Origin: Oceanospirillum sp048265165
Lineage (GTDB): Bacteria > Pseudomonadota > Gammaproteobacteria > Pseudomonadales > Halomonadaceae
NCBI RefSeq assembly: GCF_048265165.1
Contig: NZ_JBLXCD010000001.1
Coordinates: 682,001-746,000, forward strand
Direction of reading: 5' to 3'
Length of the DNA: 64,000 bases
Part shown: one piece after another, positions 27,401 to 36,325 of the stretch
How the letters are laid out: each line of letters begins with the position of its first letter
Numbering within the stretch: the stretch's first letter is position 1
Made by a program: the position numbers and the translations under genes
The notes under the pieces: generated by a model
The model's database searches: none
What the model saw: only the letters and a program-made list of their open reading frames with translations
What the model was told of the DNA's origin: nothing

Positions 27401-28864
27401 TTAAACGCGATCTAACAGACCGGTAAGGGAGAGAGTAAAGTTGGCACCCATGAACTTGAAGTGAGGCGTAACTTCCAGACCAACCTGATACCAGCCCGCA
27501 TCTCCGTCAATTTCTGTTACAGTAACCAAAGCCTTCCTTAGTGGCCGTCGGCTTCGGGTAGCCGGAGACGGGTTTTCCTGATCGGCAACATATTGACGAA
27601 CCCAGCGGTTCAGTTCGCCCTCGAGGTCTGCACGACTCTTCCAGCTCCCCAGATTCTCACGCTGCAGAACTTTAATGTAATGCGCCAGGCGGTTCACGAT
27701 AAACAGATACGGAAGCTGAGTGCCGAGACGATAATTCAGCTCGGCCTGACGCTCATCGGGCTCAGTACCAAACTGCTTAGGTCGTTGAACAGAATTCGAA
27801 GAGAAAAAAGTCGCATTATCAGCATTTTTACGCTGTGTCAGTGGAATAAACCCAAGATCTGACAGCTCGTATTCTTTTCTGTCTGATATATAAGTTTCCA
27901 CAGGCCCGTTCAGAAATTTTGTTCCATCACGATCAATCAGATGAACGGACAGGTCTGTAACGGCACCACCGGACTGAGGCCCGATGATATTAGGGCACCA
28001 GCGGTATTGAGCGAAGCTATCAACCAGACGGGTGGCATAAGCATAGGCTGCGTTAACCCAAAGATAGTCAGATTTCTGCTCTACCTCTTCGCTGTAGCTA
28101 AAGCTCTTGACTGGCTTACTCTCGCCATATGCCATGCGCCCCATAAAGCGCGGCAAAGTCAGGCCAATATTGCGTGAGTCATCAGTATCACGCAGGCCGC
28201 GCCACTTAAGGTATTGAGGCCCTTCAAACAGTGAATCCAGTTCTTTCAGGTCCGGCAGTTCATCATACTCATCCAACCCAAAGAACGAGGGGCCCACTGA
28301 GCCAATGAAAGGTGCATGAGTGACCGCAGCCAAACCAGAAAGGCTCTCAAGCAGTTTTATATCCTGCGCGCCAGGCCCAAACTCATAACCACCAACCAGC
28401 ACACCATAGGGTTCACCACCAAACTGACCATATTCCTCGGTATAAACTTTCTGGAACATGGCTGTCTGATTCAGCTCAGGGGCGTCTTCGAAATCTTCAA
28501 GCAGCTCATGTTTGTCGACATTCAGTAGTTCAATACGGATGTTTTCACTAAAGTCAGTCCGGTTAACCAAAAATGCCAGCCCGCGCCATGAAGACTCCAG
28601 TTTCTGGAATTCCTCATTGTGCAAAATAGCATCCAACTGCTGCCCCAGCCGTTGATCCAGCTCTTCGATCATTTGGTCAACTAAGGATTTATCAACACGC
28701 TCAACCGGTTCGGACTGAGTTAGCAGTTCAGAAAGCATCGCCTCAACGCCCTGTCGAGCAAGCTCATAGCCTTCATCCTGTTCTGCCAGACGGGTGAACT
28801 CAAGGATCTCACCAACCAGAGGCTGAGATTGAGTTTGCTCTTTTACCTGGATCTCTTCGCTCAT
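27401..28864 (-). CDS. tssC: Type VI secretion sheath large subunit TssC (VipB)
   Basis: 487 residues, the usual length. Typical blocks: LDQRLGQQLDAILHNEEFQKLESSWRGL region, EYGQFGGEPYGVLVGGYEF, IGSVGPSFFGL, and the C-terminal RRPLRKALVTVTEIDGDAGWY...PHFKFMGANFTLSL. With TssB it builds the contractile sheath around the Hcp tube. ATG preceded by AGGGGCG. It starts ten bases after the tssB stop. Confidence 0.96.
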   Translation of the reverse strand: MSEEIQVKEQTQSQPLVGEILEFTRLAEQDEGYELARQGVEAMLSELLTQSEPVERVDKSLVDQMIEELDQRLGQQLDAILHNEEFQKLESSWRGLAFLVNRTDFSENIRIELLNVDKHELLEDFEDAPELNQTAMFQKVYTEEYGQFGGEPYGVLVGGYEFGPGAQDIKLLESLSGLAAVTHAPFIGSVGPSFFGLDEYDELPDLKELDSLFEGPQYLKWRGLRDTDDSRNIGLTLPRFMGRMAYGESKPVKSFSYSEEVEQKSDYLWVNAAYAYATRLVDSFAQYRWCPNIIGPQSGGAVTDLSVHLIDRDGTKFLNGPVETYISDRKEYELSDLGFIPLTQRKNADNATFFSSNSVQRPKQFGTEPDERQAELNYRLGTQLPYLFIVNRLAHYIKVLQRENLGSWKSRADLEGELNRWVRQYVADQENPSPATRSRRPLRKALVTVTEIDGDAGWYQVGLEVTPHFKFMGANFTLSLTGLLDRV

Positions 28865-28874
28865 CTCTTCGCCC

Positions 28875-29363
28875 CTATTTCTTCAGACCGAGTTCTTGCA
28901 TCAGTTTCTTACGGGAGTCTTTATCTTCCAGCATTAACTGTATTGTTTTACGCATTTTAGGCGTATTGCCCAGAGGCCCTTTCAAAGCTTTCAGAGCTTC
29001 ACGTAGTTGCAAAACCTTCTGAAGCTCCGGTACAGCCTGAACAATATTATCCGGCTCTAAGTCCTTCAGGCTTTTTGCATCAAGGCTCACCGAAATATCA
29101 TCGCCATCAGAATTCAGCTTGTTCGGCACTGAGAAATCCAACTTCAGATTCATACCCGACATTACTTCATCAAAGTTGGCCCGATTCACATTCTTGGTCG
29201 CACGCTCATCCAGCACATTTTCATCTGGATCCGGGGTAAACTGCCCCATTACCAGAACTTTAAAAGGGAGCTCCACACGCTCTTTCGCACCGCCAGTAGC
29301 CGGGCGATAGGAAATATTAATTCTTTCCTTTGGCGCCACCGACCCTGAATTTTTGCTAGCCAT
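28875..29363 (-). CDS. tssB: Type VI secretion sheath small subunit TssB (VipA)
   Basis: 162 residues. TssB features: SVAPKERINISYRP, LPFKVLVMGQFTPDP, VLQLREALKALKGPLGN and the basic C-terminal helix. First gene of the operon; GGAG lies eight bases before the ATG. The 300 bp upstream are AT-rich and presumably hold the operon promoter. Confidence 0.96.
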   Translation of the reverse strand: MASKNSGSVAPKERINISYRPATGGAKERVELPFKVLVMGQFTPDPDENVLDERATKNVNRANFDEVMSGMNLKLDFSVPNKLNSDGDDISVSLDAKSLKDLEPDNIVQAVPELQKVLQLREALKALKGPLGNTPKMRKTIQLMLEDKDSRKKLMQELGLKK

Positions 29364-29665
29364 CCGTCACTACTCCGGGTTTAGTATGAAAAAGCCCTGG
29401 CACCACCAAAAATGTCTGACGACCAAATGCAGTGCACAACGTCATAGGGCCAAAATGCATTTACGTTTGTAAGACAAAGTAGAAACAATGTAAATATAAA
29501 AATATAATTTTTATATTTTTTTATGAGCCAGTGTAGCCGCGCGTTATTTTTGCGAACCGTCAGCGCGATAATTGATATAGAAATTCCTTTCAGAATACAA
29601 AACACATTTCCAACAATTTCTTACCACAAAAAAGCCTCCACATTGGAGGCTTATGAACTCTGAGA
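29364..29665. promoter_or_regulatory. AT-rich region upstream of the T6SS operon
   Basis: No gene is supported here. It contains the terminator of yccF at its right end and a strongly AT-rich near-palindromic tract around 29489-29523. Such DNA upstream of T6SS operons is often bound by H-NS-type silencers; that is inference. I looked for a sigma-54 type -24/-12 pair on the minus strand and did not find one with correct spacing. Confidence 0.4.
29632..29652 (-). terminator. Rho-independent terminator of yccF
   Basis: Minus strand: AAGCCTCCA, loop ATG, TGGAGGCTT followed by TTTTTGTGG. It is 14 bases past the yccF stop. Confidence 0.85.
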
Positions 29666-30121
29666 TCAGCTTCTTATTTTTGCCAGCTCTTTATCTGCAG
29701 CAGCTCTGCGAGTAGCTTCAGCAACTTCATTACTAACGACAGTTTGACCAACAGGGGCCAATGAGACTGCAGCCAATTTGATGTGCTGAACCGCAAACGG
29801 GATTCCAATAATTGTGATAGCACAAGCGATTGCAGATACAACGTGCCCAATGGCCAACCAGATCCCTGCGACAATAATCCAGATGATATTGCCGATTGTT
29901 CCTAAAGGGCTAGTGCCAGTATCAAATTTGCCAGTTAGCTCCTTACGATTGATCGTTTGCTTTCCAAAGGGAAAAAATGAAAACGAACCTATGACAAAGC
30001 AGGATCTGCCCCAGGGAATTCCAATAATGGTGCAGAATGCAACGACTCCGACAATCCACCAAGACAGTCCCATCACGAACCCGCCCAAAATAAACCAGAT
30101 GATATTACCAATCAGACTCAT
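29666..30121 (-). CDS. yccF: YccF-domain inner membrane protein
   Basis: 151 residues with two copies of the YccF domain: NIIWFILGGFVMGLSWW ... TIIGIPWG and NIIWIIVAGIWLAIGHV ... TIIGIPFA. Four hydrophobic segments. Function of the family is unknown; it is an inner-membrane protein in E. coli. A host gene; AAGGAGCG precedes the ATG. Less than about 60-300 bp upstream of it lies the prophage edge, so its promoter may be partly phage-derived. Confidence 0.9.
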   Translation of the reverse strand: MSLIGNIIWFILGGFVMGLSWWIVGVVAFCTIIGIPWGRSCFVIGSFSFFPFGKQTINRKELTGKFDTGTSPLGTIGNIIWIIVAGIWLAIGHVVSAIACAITIIGIPFAVQHIKLAAVSLAPVGQTVVSNEVAEATRRAAADKELAKIRS

Positions 30122-30429
30122 GTAACGCTCCTTGTATAAGTTAATGGAAGAGCTTTATAGCACAACCCCATCTGTTTATGTATTAGTTGGCATGGCCGCT
30201 GGGAGATTTCTTTTGCCTCAAACGAAACCGCGCCCTTTCCAAAGGGGCTTTATTTTTATATCTGGGAACTATGTCACCCAGCCTCGAGCGGTCAGGCGAG
30301 CACCCTCTTTCGGGGGTTTTGATCTTGTCCATCCCAGCGGCACACCCGCCCCTTGCCTTATGCGCCGCACGGCACCCGTAAATCGGTTAAGCTCATCCAA
30401 CTGATATACCTGTACAATCCTTATTTGAC
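30122..30429. other. Prophage right-end/host junction region, no supported gene
   Basis: The prophage's last gene stops at 30430 and host yccF starts at 30121, so the phage end must lie here. Mu-like ends begin 5'-TG reading inward; TGTATTAGTT at 30179 resembles the Mu left-end start TGTATTGATT and is one candidate, not a proof. The other end is outside the window, so the 5-bp target duplication cannot be checked. Short plus-strand frames here have no ribosome site or familiar sequence. Confidence 0.4.
30231..30260 (+). terminator. Possible plus-strand terminator near the prophage end
   Basis: GCCCTTT / AAGGGGC stem (one G-U pair) followed by TTTATTTTTAT. No plus-strand gene ends just before it, so it may block host or phage read-through. 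Confidence 0.4.
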
Positions 30430-33400
30430 TCACGACTTAGCCCTCACAAAGGTTGCAGGTGCGATGCCAGCCCAGGCGTTTCGTGATTGCTGTGCAACAC
30501 TACGCACTTCCGGCACATAAAATTCATGCGCTGGATCAAAAGGGTAATCTTCCAGCATTACGACCGGGGTAAGACCATCCGACTCAAACCGTATGGTCAT
30601 CGATTGATCCTCGGTGACGCACCCTACGTTTGATAGAAAAGAGCCCTCAAACTCAAAGGGAACCGCAGTCTCTCCCAGCTTTATTACCTGCGGTGCTGCA
30701 CCATAGTAATTCACGACAAACTTACCATCTGGTGTTAATTCAATGCGGGAACCGGAGTTAGCTAGAGCCACATCGTAAATGGTCGGCTCATCGAACATTC
30801 CAGACCCCAGGTAGTCAAATTTTTGAATGACGTCATCCATCCCCGTCACCATTACTCCATTCCGGTAACTGAACGAATAGCTATTCGCGACCCCAGTGTA
30901 ACTCCAACCTGTTTTAACCAAGCTGGCGTCCGACTCAAACAAGTACGACTCGATGTGCGTTGACGTATTTTTGACAACAATACAGTCGTCTGCGGTGAAC
31001 GATAGATCCACTATTGCCCCCACAGGCCCCACGTCCGGCGGAGGTAATTGCTCAACACCCCCAAACTCGTCAATGGCCAGCACAACCAATCGGTAATCTC
31101 CAGACGAGCCACTAAACCCTAACGCCACTTTGCTGCTGTCATGCGACCAGTCGACCACATACCCATGCGAGGCCCCGGAAATAGTCTGCTCCCACAGAAT
31201 CGTGAACGTGCCGTCACCATGATTGGTATAGATCGCAACGTAGCCTGACGCCCCGACAACAGCAAAATAGTTATCGTCTTTTGACCAAGCAATGCACCTC
31301 CAGTTATGAAAGGTTGTAGATGGCTGCTCAACCCCAAGACTTAGCTTAGTCCACCGATAAGGAACTCTTTGCTCATACATCGCCAGGGTCTGCCCCATAT
31401 GCGCAGAATGTGCAGCAAGCATGTACTTTCCGGCGTGTGACACTTTCACTGCATCTACACTACCAAGCAAAGGCTGAATTGAGAGGTCTGTAGAATACCC
31501 GGACACCTCTGATCCGTAGCTAAATATATCGGATGCCTGGGCTAAAGCCATCCACCCATTAACGCTCAGCGCCGGAGGGCAATAAGGAGATGCGAGCTTT
31601 ACTACATCCTCTACAGCCTGCGGCGTCCAGTAACCCTCAACCCCACGCTGAAGCACCGAAACATGAGGGTCCGAGGAACTGACCTGAGCCACCCTGGAAC
31701 CATCAGGCGCACAAACAGTGTAGGTGCCGGCACGCATTGCGAAGGGAGGAGCTGCTTTTGTGGTGAGCACCCCGTCATTAAACGTGTAACAAATGGTCGG
31801 GGACGAACCACCGGTGGAGACGTAAATTTCAGTTCCATAATCCTCAGAAGAAGCCGCCGAAAGATATTCCACCTCGTAGCTAGGGTAATTGGGCTGGGCC
31901 TCCAGCAGCGTGAAGGTGTCTCCATCCCGCTCATACACCCAAAGAAATGGAGCATATCGGGTGCCTACGATCAAGTAGCTACCCACCCACAGCACAGCGT
32001 TAACTTCCGACGCGGGCAACGCGTCTATACTGGTTACCTCATTGAAATACGCGCCCACCCGCTTATACAGTCGCAGCCTTGGAGCAGAGTTGCCTTGCCC
32101 GATGGCAGAGTACACCGAGTCCTCCGACCATCCCGTGCACGTAACAGCAGCAGTGGGTTGTACCACTGGGTCGGGTAATCTGACCAGGCCATCTACAGTA
32201 GACTCGTAATAACCCAGTCGAGGGGCTCCTGATGAACCCACCATCAGGTAGGTGGAGTTCGGACTCCAAGAAATACCTGAGTAACGCGCAATGTTCGACC
32301 CAGGCTGCGTGTCCACAGCAACCGGGATTAATCCTGAAGAATCATACTCAAACGCCTGCAGCCTGTTTGCCTGGGTGCTATTTAGCCCTACAGCTAACAT
32401 CGCGCCATTAGGGGACATAGCGAGGCTGTAAATTGTGCCGCCCGCGTCTGCCGTGTGCTCCAGAGGCAAGAACCGACCGTCAGCTTCGATCACGCTCATA
32501 ACACTATTTGCCGGACAAGCAACAATTACTTCGTCAACAGGGTGTAAGTCAGCAGGTACCCCTACGTCGCTAGTAGAAGGGGAACTGATCGGCACTTCAT
32601 TCCACGCATCTGCTACATCATCGTAAACATAAAGCCACTGCCCCCCAACAAGCAAACGCTCATCTCGCAAACTAAGATGATTAACTGCAGCCGCAAACTG
32701 CCAGTCAGCCACATGCACCAGGTCACCGCTACTGTAATCGTACAGCGAGACCCAACTACTGTACCCAACCGCCACCCACTGACCGCTTTTAACGATGTGA
32801 GATGGATTAGTACTAACATCGACAGACGGGACACCCCTTGGCACCAACTCTCCATCAACGACGTCAACAATCAGCAGCCTGCTTGCAGTAGAGTTAAAAT
32901 TAAAATTGCCCCCGACCAGAATAGTTGAATCATCAAGCCATACTCCCGCATCCCCTCTGGAGCTTGCGCCCAAGTCTGTTTGCGTAAGATAGTCAACGCT
33001 ACTTAGAGTCCGGCCCGTGCGATTGCATAGCGTGACAATGACGTGGGAGCCTGAGGAAGCATACGAAACCACTGCAGCCCTAGTTACGTCAGGAGACCAT
33101 AGAAACTCTTTTGACGTACTACGAGAACCCGAGATTGAAAGACCATTGAAAGCCACAAGCTCTCCGTCTACTAACTCGTAAGCTGCGGCCCACGGGGAAG
33201 ATGTCAGTGCTGCGCCAAAGAATCGACCATCACCACTCCAACCGAACCGCGAGACGGTGCCGGGTCGATCAGGGGTGTCAGTTTTTCGTAACTCTCCAGC
33301 AACGTATGCCCACATCTGTAGCCAAGCCGTATCTGACGAGGTGCTAGTAGACACCGCCAGATAATTGCCAAAAGCACTAAACTCTGCGTGTTGTGCCACC

Positions 33401-34128
33401 CCAGATAGAGAGACATCAGGGTTAGCGTCTTTTATCGTGTGAGCTGCATGACCTACCCCGATAGCCGCACTCAGCTCAGGCCAGTCATCCCTGGCATATA
33501 CTCGACCCGGAAGCACGTAATCACCCGTTTGATCCAGTGGTCGCAGTGAGTACTCGATATTCCCCACCACAGGATCTATCTCTGGATCAGGATCAGGGCT
33601 GGGGTCAGGGCTTGGGTCGGGAGCAGCATCCCCACCGGCTAGTAACCAGTCGTCATTCCCGTTACCCGGTTCACTTAACGTAATGTCTGCAACGTCCACC
33701 AGCAACAACCACAAACTACCCCCATAGACGTAAGACCCACCAGACGAGGCCGCGCCCGTCGCTTCTTCCCAGCGCCCCTGGTAGTTACCGACCGCGACTG
33801 CGGCGGCGGCTGCGTTCGTTGCTATACCTGCCGCCGCTTCCGCCAGCTCTCTTTGCTCTCCGGTTTCTGTGCGCAGCTGCTGCACGATCGCCTTATCATC
33901 AGCCACCAGCGCTCCGGCCTGAACAATCTCCGCGTGACGAGTACCAATCTGATCCGCTGCTGACTGTAGGTCTTCAGCGCAGAACGTAAGCTCCTTCGCC
34001 CAGTTTTCTAAGTCGCTCTGGGTGCCATTAATTTTTTCAATAAAAGCAATAGTATCGTTGATCTTAACGCGATATTGCGTGAGATCGACAACGCCGGGTA
34101 CGCGGATGTCGACTGTGTTTCCAGGCAT
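30430..34128 (-). CDS. Large tail fibre/receptor-binding protein with beta-propeller-like repeats
   Basis: 1232 residues, the last phage gene. Residues about 10-115 are helical with coiled-coil character (tail-attachment part). An acidic Pro-Asp linker follows near 172-188 (PDPSPDPSPDPDPEIDP). From about 215 on, WD40-like blades recur with the pattern W-S-x-D/N-x-x-Y-x-x-V-G: FGWSGDGRFF, FLWSPDVTRA, LAMSPNGAMLAVG, ISWSPNSTYLMVG, TGWSEDSVYSAIG, IAWSKDDNYFAVVG, VDWSHDSSKVALG. It probably forms one or two propellers used in host binding at the tail tip. It may need a chaperone that is not seen. GAGGT precedes the ATG. Confidence 0.75.
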   Translation of the reverse strand: MPGNTVDIRVPGVVDLTQYRVKINDTIAFIEKINGTQSDLENWAKELTFCAEDLQSAADQIGTRHAEIVQAGALVADDKAIVQQLRTETGEQRELAEAAAGIATNAAAAAVAVGNYQGRWEEATGAASSGGSYVYGGSLWLLLVDVADITLSEPGNGNDDWLLAGGDAAPDPSPDPSPDPDPEIDPVVGNIEYSLRPLDQTGDYVLPGRVYARDDWPELSAAIGVGHAAHTIKDANPDVSLSGVAQHAEFSAFGNYLAVSTSTSSDTAWLQMWAYVAGELRKTDTPDRPGTVSRFGWSGDGRFFGAALTSSPWAAAYELVDGELVAFNGLSISGSRSTSKEFLWSPDVTRAAVVSYASSGSHVIVTLCNRTGRTLSSVDYLTQTDLGASSRGDAGVWLDDSTILVGGNFNFNSTASRLLIVDVVDGELVPRGVPSVDVSTNPSHIVKSGQWVAVGYSSWVSLYDYSSGDLVHVADWQFAAAVNHLSLRDERLLVGGQWLYVYDDVADAWNEVPISSPSTSDVGVPADLHPVDEVIVACPANSVMSVIEADGRFLPLEHTADAGGTIYSLAMSPNGAMLAVGLNSTQANRLQAFEYDSSGLIPVAVDTQPGSNIARYSGISWSPNSTYLMVGSSGAPRLGYYESTVDGLVRLPDPVVQPTAAVTCTGWSEDSVYSAIGQGNSAPRLRLYKRVGAYFNEVTSIDALPASEVNAVLWVGSYLIVGTRYAPFLWVYERDGDTFTLLEAQPNYPSYEVEYLSAASSEDYGTEIYVSTGGSSPTICYTFNDGVLTTKAAPPFAMRAGTYTVCAPDGSRVAQVSSSDPHVSVLQRGVEGYWTPQAVEDVVKLASPYCPPALSVNGWMALAQASDIFSYGSEVSGYSTDLSIQPLLGSVDAVKVSHAGKYMLAAHSAHMGQTLAMYEQRVPYRWTKLSLGVEQPSTTFHNWRCIAWSKDDNYFAVVGASGYVAIYTNHGDGTFTILWEQTISGASHGYVVDWSHDSSKVALGFSGSSGDYRLVVLAIDEFGGVEQLPPPDVGPVGAIVDLSFTADDCIVVKNTSTHIESYLFESDASLVKTGWSYTGVANSYSFSYRNGVMVTGMDDVIQKFDYLGSGMFDEPTIYDVALANSGSRIELTPDGKFVVNYYGAAPQVIKLGETAVPFEFEGSFLSNVGCVTEDQSMTIRFESDGLTPVVMLEDYPFDPAHEFYVPEVRSVAQQSRNAWAGIAPATFVRAKS

Positions 34129-34131
34129 ACA

Positions 34132-34962
34132 TTACACCTCTATAAATTGCAGGCTGGCCTGCCAGTTTTGGAAATGGTTATGGGTGTGGCTGAATGATGA
34201 TTCACGGCGGCAGACCATGGTGTGCTCCAGCTGCAGCAGATCGTTACCTTTGGGATAGAGCGCAACCAGCAGATCCGCACCCAGACCGACTCGAACGAGC
34301 TGAGTAACCAGCTGCACACGATCCGCATCGTTCAGCCAGTCAAGCTGGAGCGCAAAGCTTCTCCGCAGATCCCCCCCACCAACTGTACGCAGTGAGCCGC
34401 CCTCCGTGGGAATGTGCTCGGCATTTTCTTGCCATTGAACTTGCAAACCCCAGTTAAAATTCACGGCAGGGCTAAACGAAAGGCCGACAAAAATACGACC
34501 GATTTCGATATAACTATCGGGGCCGCCACCCTCCAGCGTGATTCTGTAGCTGTCGATCACCACAGGCGTATCCAGCCAGTGAATACCCAGCGGCGAACCT
34601 GCGGGCATCTCATCGTTATAAGACGCCCCCCAGCCATCGATACCCGCTCGCCAAAGCCCCGCAGGAATCAGCAGAGCCGTTGGCGCTGTAATCGTCTCAC
34701 CAACTTGAGTACCAGCATTAAAAAACTCAATTTTCAGGACGCCTGCGCCGCCCAAGTTATGCCGAGCCAATGCAATGCAATCGACCCAGCCACCCGTGGG
34801 TAACGTCGCTTCAATAACCTGAGTTTGCAGGTCTGCTGACCGCCATACCATTGGGCGTTCTGAACGCTGGGTGTTGGCGATGGGCAGCGCCTCGCTTGTG
34901 GCTGTTAATACAGCTGTGTCGTGCAGGTTGTCTGCAAGGATGCGCAGTTGGTTTTTTGCCAT
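34132..34962 (-). CDS. Distal tail protein, Mu-like siphophage
   Basis: 276 residues, beta-rich, with a lectin/jelly-roll-like middle (WVDCIALARHNLGGAGVLKIEFF; DSYIEIGRIFVGLSF). Position between the hub protein and the fibre, and general resemblance to proteins at that place in B3/D3112-like phages, suggest a distal tail component. No catalytic motif is seen. Confidence 0.6.
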   Translation of the reverse strand: MAKNQLRILADNLHDTAVLTATSEALPIANTQRSERPMVWRSADLQTQVIEATLPTGGWVDCIALARHNLGGAGVLKIEFFNAGTQVGETITAPTALLIPAGLWRAGIDGWGASYNDEMPAGSPLGIHWLDTPVVIDSYRITLEGGGPDSYIEIGRIFVGLSFSPAVNFNWGLQVQWQENAEHIPTEGGSLRTVGGGDLRRSFALQLDWLNDADRVQLVTQLVRVGLGADLLVALYPKGNDLLQLEHTMVCRRESSFSHTHNHFQNWQASLQFIEV

Positions 34963-34963
34963 A

Positions 34964-36325
34964 TCAGTACCACACCTCTATTTGCAGCTTGTTTTTGATG
35001 GGTGCCATGCGGTTGCTGATAATGCGGCCTGTGCGACCTGTCAGCCGTGGGTGATTGACCTGTAAAGTCTTGCCCACCAGATCAACCTCTGGTTGCAGCA
35101 TAATGGTCAGCTCCCAGCGCTCCCGCTGGACACTGCGCAGTGCCAGCAACCGCGCACATTCAGCCGTGGCATCTGTGGCACTGGTTAGTGCCAGATCCCG
35201 CGTAATTTCTTCAGCCAGTGGGTAATTGGGTAGTGATTGGGTTTGGGTCACGGTTTGGTTTTCGGTTCGCAGGCGTTCCGCAAGCACCGGATCGGTATCT
35301 TCAATGCTGCCCGCTACTTCGCTCAGCACGTTGTAGTTACGACCGTAGTTGACTGACAGACTGCGCCAGGGTTGCTCTGTTGCGACCAAAGCAATGCGAC
35401 CATATTCGATGTCGTCTGCATCAATGATCAGATCCGGCACACCAGGGGCTTCAAGCCGCTGAACAGTCAGCTGACCCAGTAGATTGATCTGCCAAAAAGC
35501 CCCGATGGCGCTACATACGTCATCTAAAATCTGACGACCCGATACGTCGCCATCATAACGTAGCCCAACGCTAACGCTGGGCAGAGTCAGCGCCGGATCA
35601 ACCGTAATGCCATAATGATTAGCCACCCAGTTGATAATCAGTTCTGGCGTGTTGTGCGGCTCTGTAATCTCACAGCTCAGCGTGCGTGGACTGTAAGCCG
35701 AAGCAACAAAACTACCATTACTGTAATCTGGGGTATGACTGATCACAGGGCCGGTGCCGTCTCGCACGACCAGCCCAGTTACCGGCAGCCATGAAGCGCG
35801 GTAACGCAATTCAGTGGTGTTAACCCGCTGAGCAACCCCTCCAAATACCGAACCAAAAACTAAAGGCACCGACTGGCCGTTGATCAGATCCCGCTCGATG
35901 GGAGTGTCTAACTGTGCAGTAGCATCATAGATACCCATCACAATCTCACCCCTACGGGCGCTGCCAATACCGGCGTTAATCTGGTTGGCGATGACTCTAA
36001 AATCATCGTAGCTCCAACTACTGTCACCAAGGCGCAACACCACCGGCCAGCCTGCCCAACTGTACTCACGCCAGTGAGTTAAATGGCCGTCATCGGTTAA
36101 TTTGATGTCGCCCAGATCAACCTGAGCATCCAACCGTGTTGAGACATCCACAGCCGATGACAACACATCGTTAAATGGCTGGTTCGGCAAGCTGTCCGTG
36201 GGCTTTGAGATATACGGTCGGGTTGCGACATACTCCACACCATTTGCATGATGCAGCTCTGCCAACAACACACGCACAGCCGATGGATTCCGCAACCAGT
36301 TTGCATATTGCTGCTCTGTCATCAT
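34964..36325 (-). CDS. Tail hub/baseplate protein of transposable siphophage
   Basis: 453 residues. N-terminal half has the repeat-rich beta style of tail tip proteins (RDLINGQSVPLVFGSVFGG, PVTGLVVRDGTGPV), and the C-terminal part contains a hub-like module (LSVNYGRNYNVLSEVAGSIED...LALTSATDATAECARLLALRSVQRERWELTI) ending in an adhesin-like beta region. It overlaps the tape-measure stop by four bases, matching the usual tail gene order. Assigned from context and general pattern. Confidence 0.65.
   Translation of the reverse strand: MMTEQQYANWLRNPSAVRVLLAELHHANGVEYVATRPYISKPTDSLPNQPFNDVLSSAVDVSTRLDAQVDLGDIKLTDDGHLTHWREYSWAGWPVVLRLGDSSWSYDDFRVIANQINAGIGSARRGEIVMGIYDATAQLDTPIERDLINGQSVPLVFGSVFGGVAQRVNTTELRYRASWLPVTGLVVRDGTGPVISHTPDYSNGSFVASAYSPRTLSCEITEPHNTPELIINWVANHYGITVDPALTLPSVSVGLRYDGDVSGRQILDDVCSAIGAFWQINLLGQLTVQRLEAPGVPDLIIDADDIEYGRIALVATEQPWRSLSVNYGRNYNVLSEVAGSIEDTDPVLAERLRTENQTVTQTQSLPNYPLAEEITRDLALTSATDATAECARLLALRSVQRERWELTIMLQPEVDLVGKTLQVNHPRLTGRTGRIISNRMAPIKNKLQIEVWY

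Noticed and set aside
29364..29500. Sigma-54 type promoter before tssB
   Set aside because: TGGCC...TTGTGC was considered but the spacing is nine bases, not seven, and the -12 word is poor.
29381..29605. 74-codon minus-strand frame upstream of tssB with a hydrophobic stretch
   Set aside because: GTG start with no Shine-Dalgarno in very AT-rich DNA; hydrophobic codons are expected by chance there.
30132..30404. 90-codon plus-strand frame across the prophage junction
   Set aside because: TTG start, no ribosome site, crosses a likely terminator, and resembles no family.
30430..30700. gin invertase or mom modification gene at the phage right end
   Set aside because: No such gene follows or lies within the fibre gene; no inverted gix-like repeats were seen.
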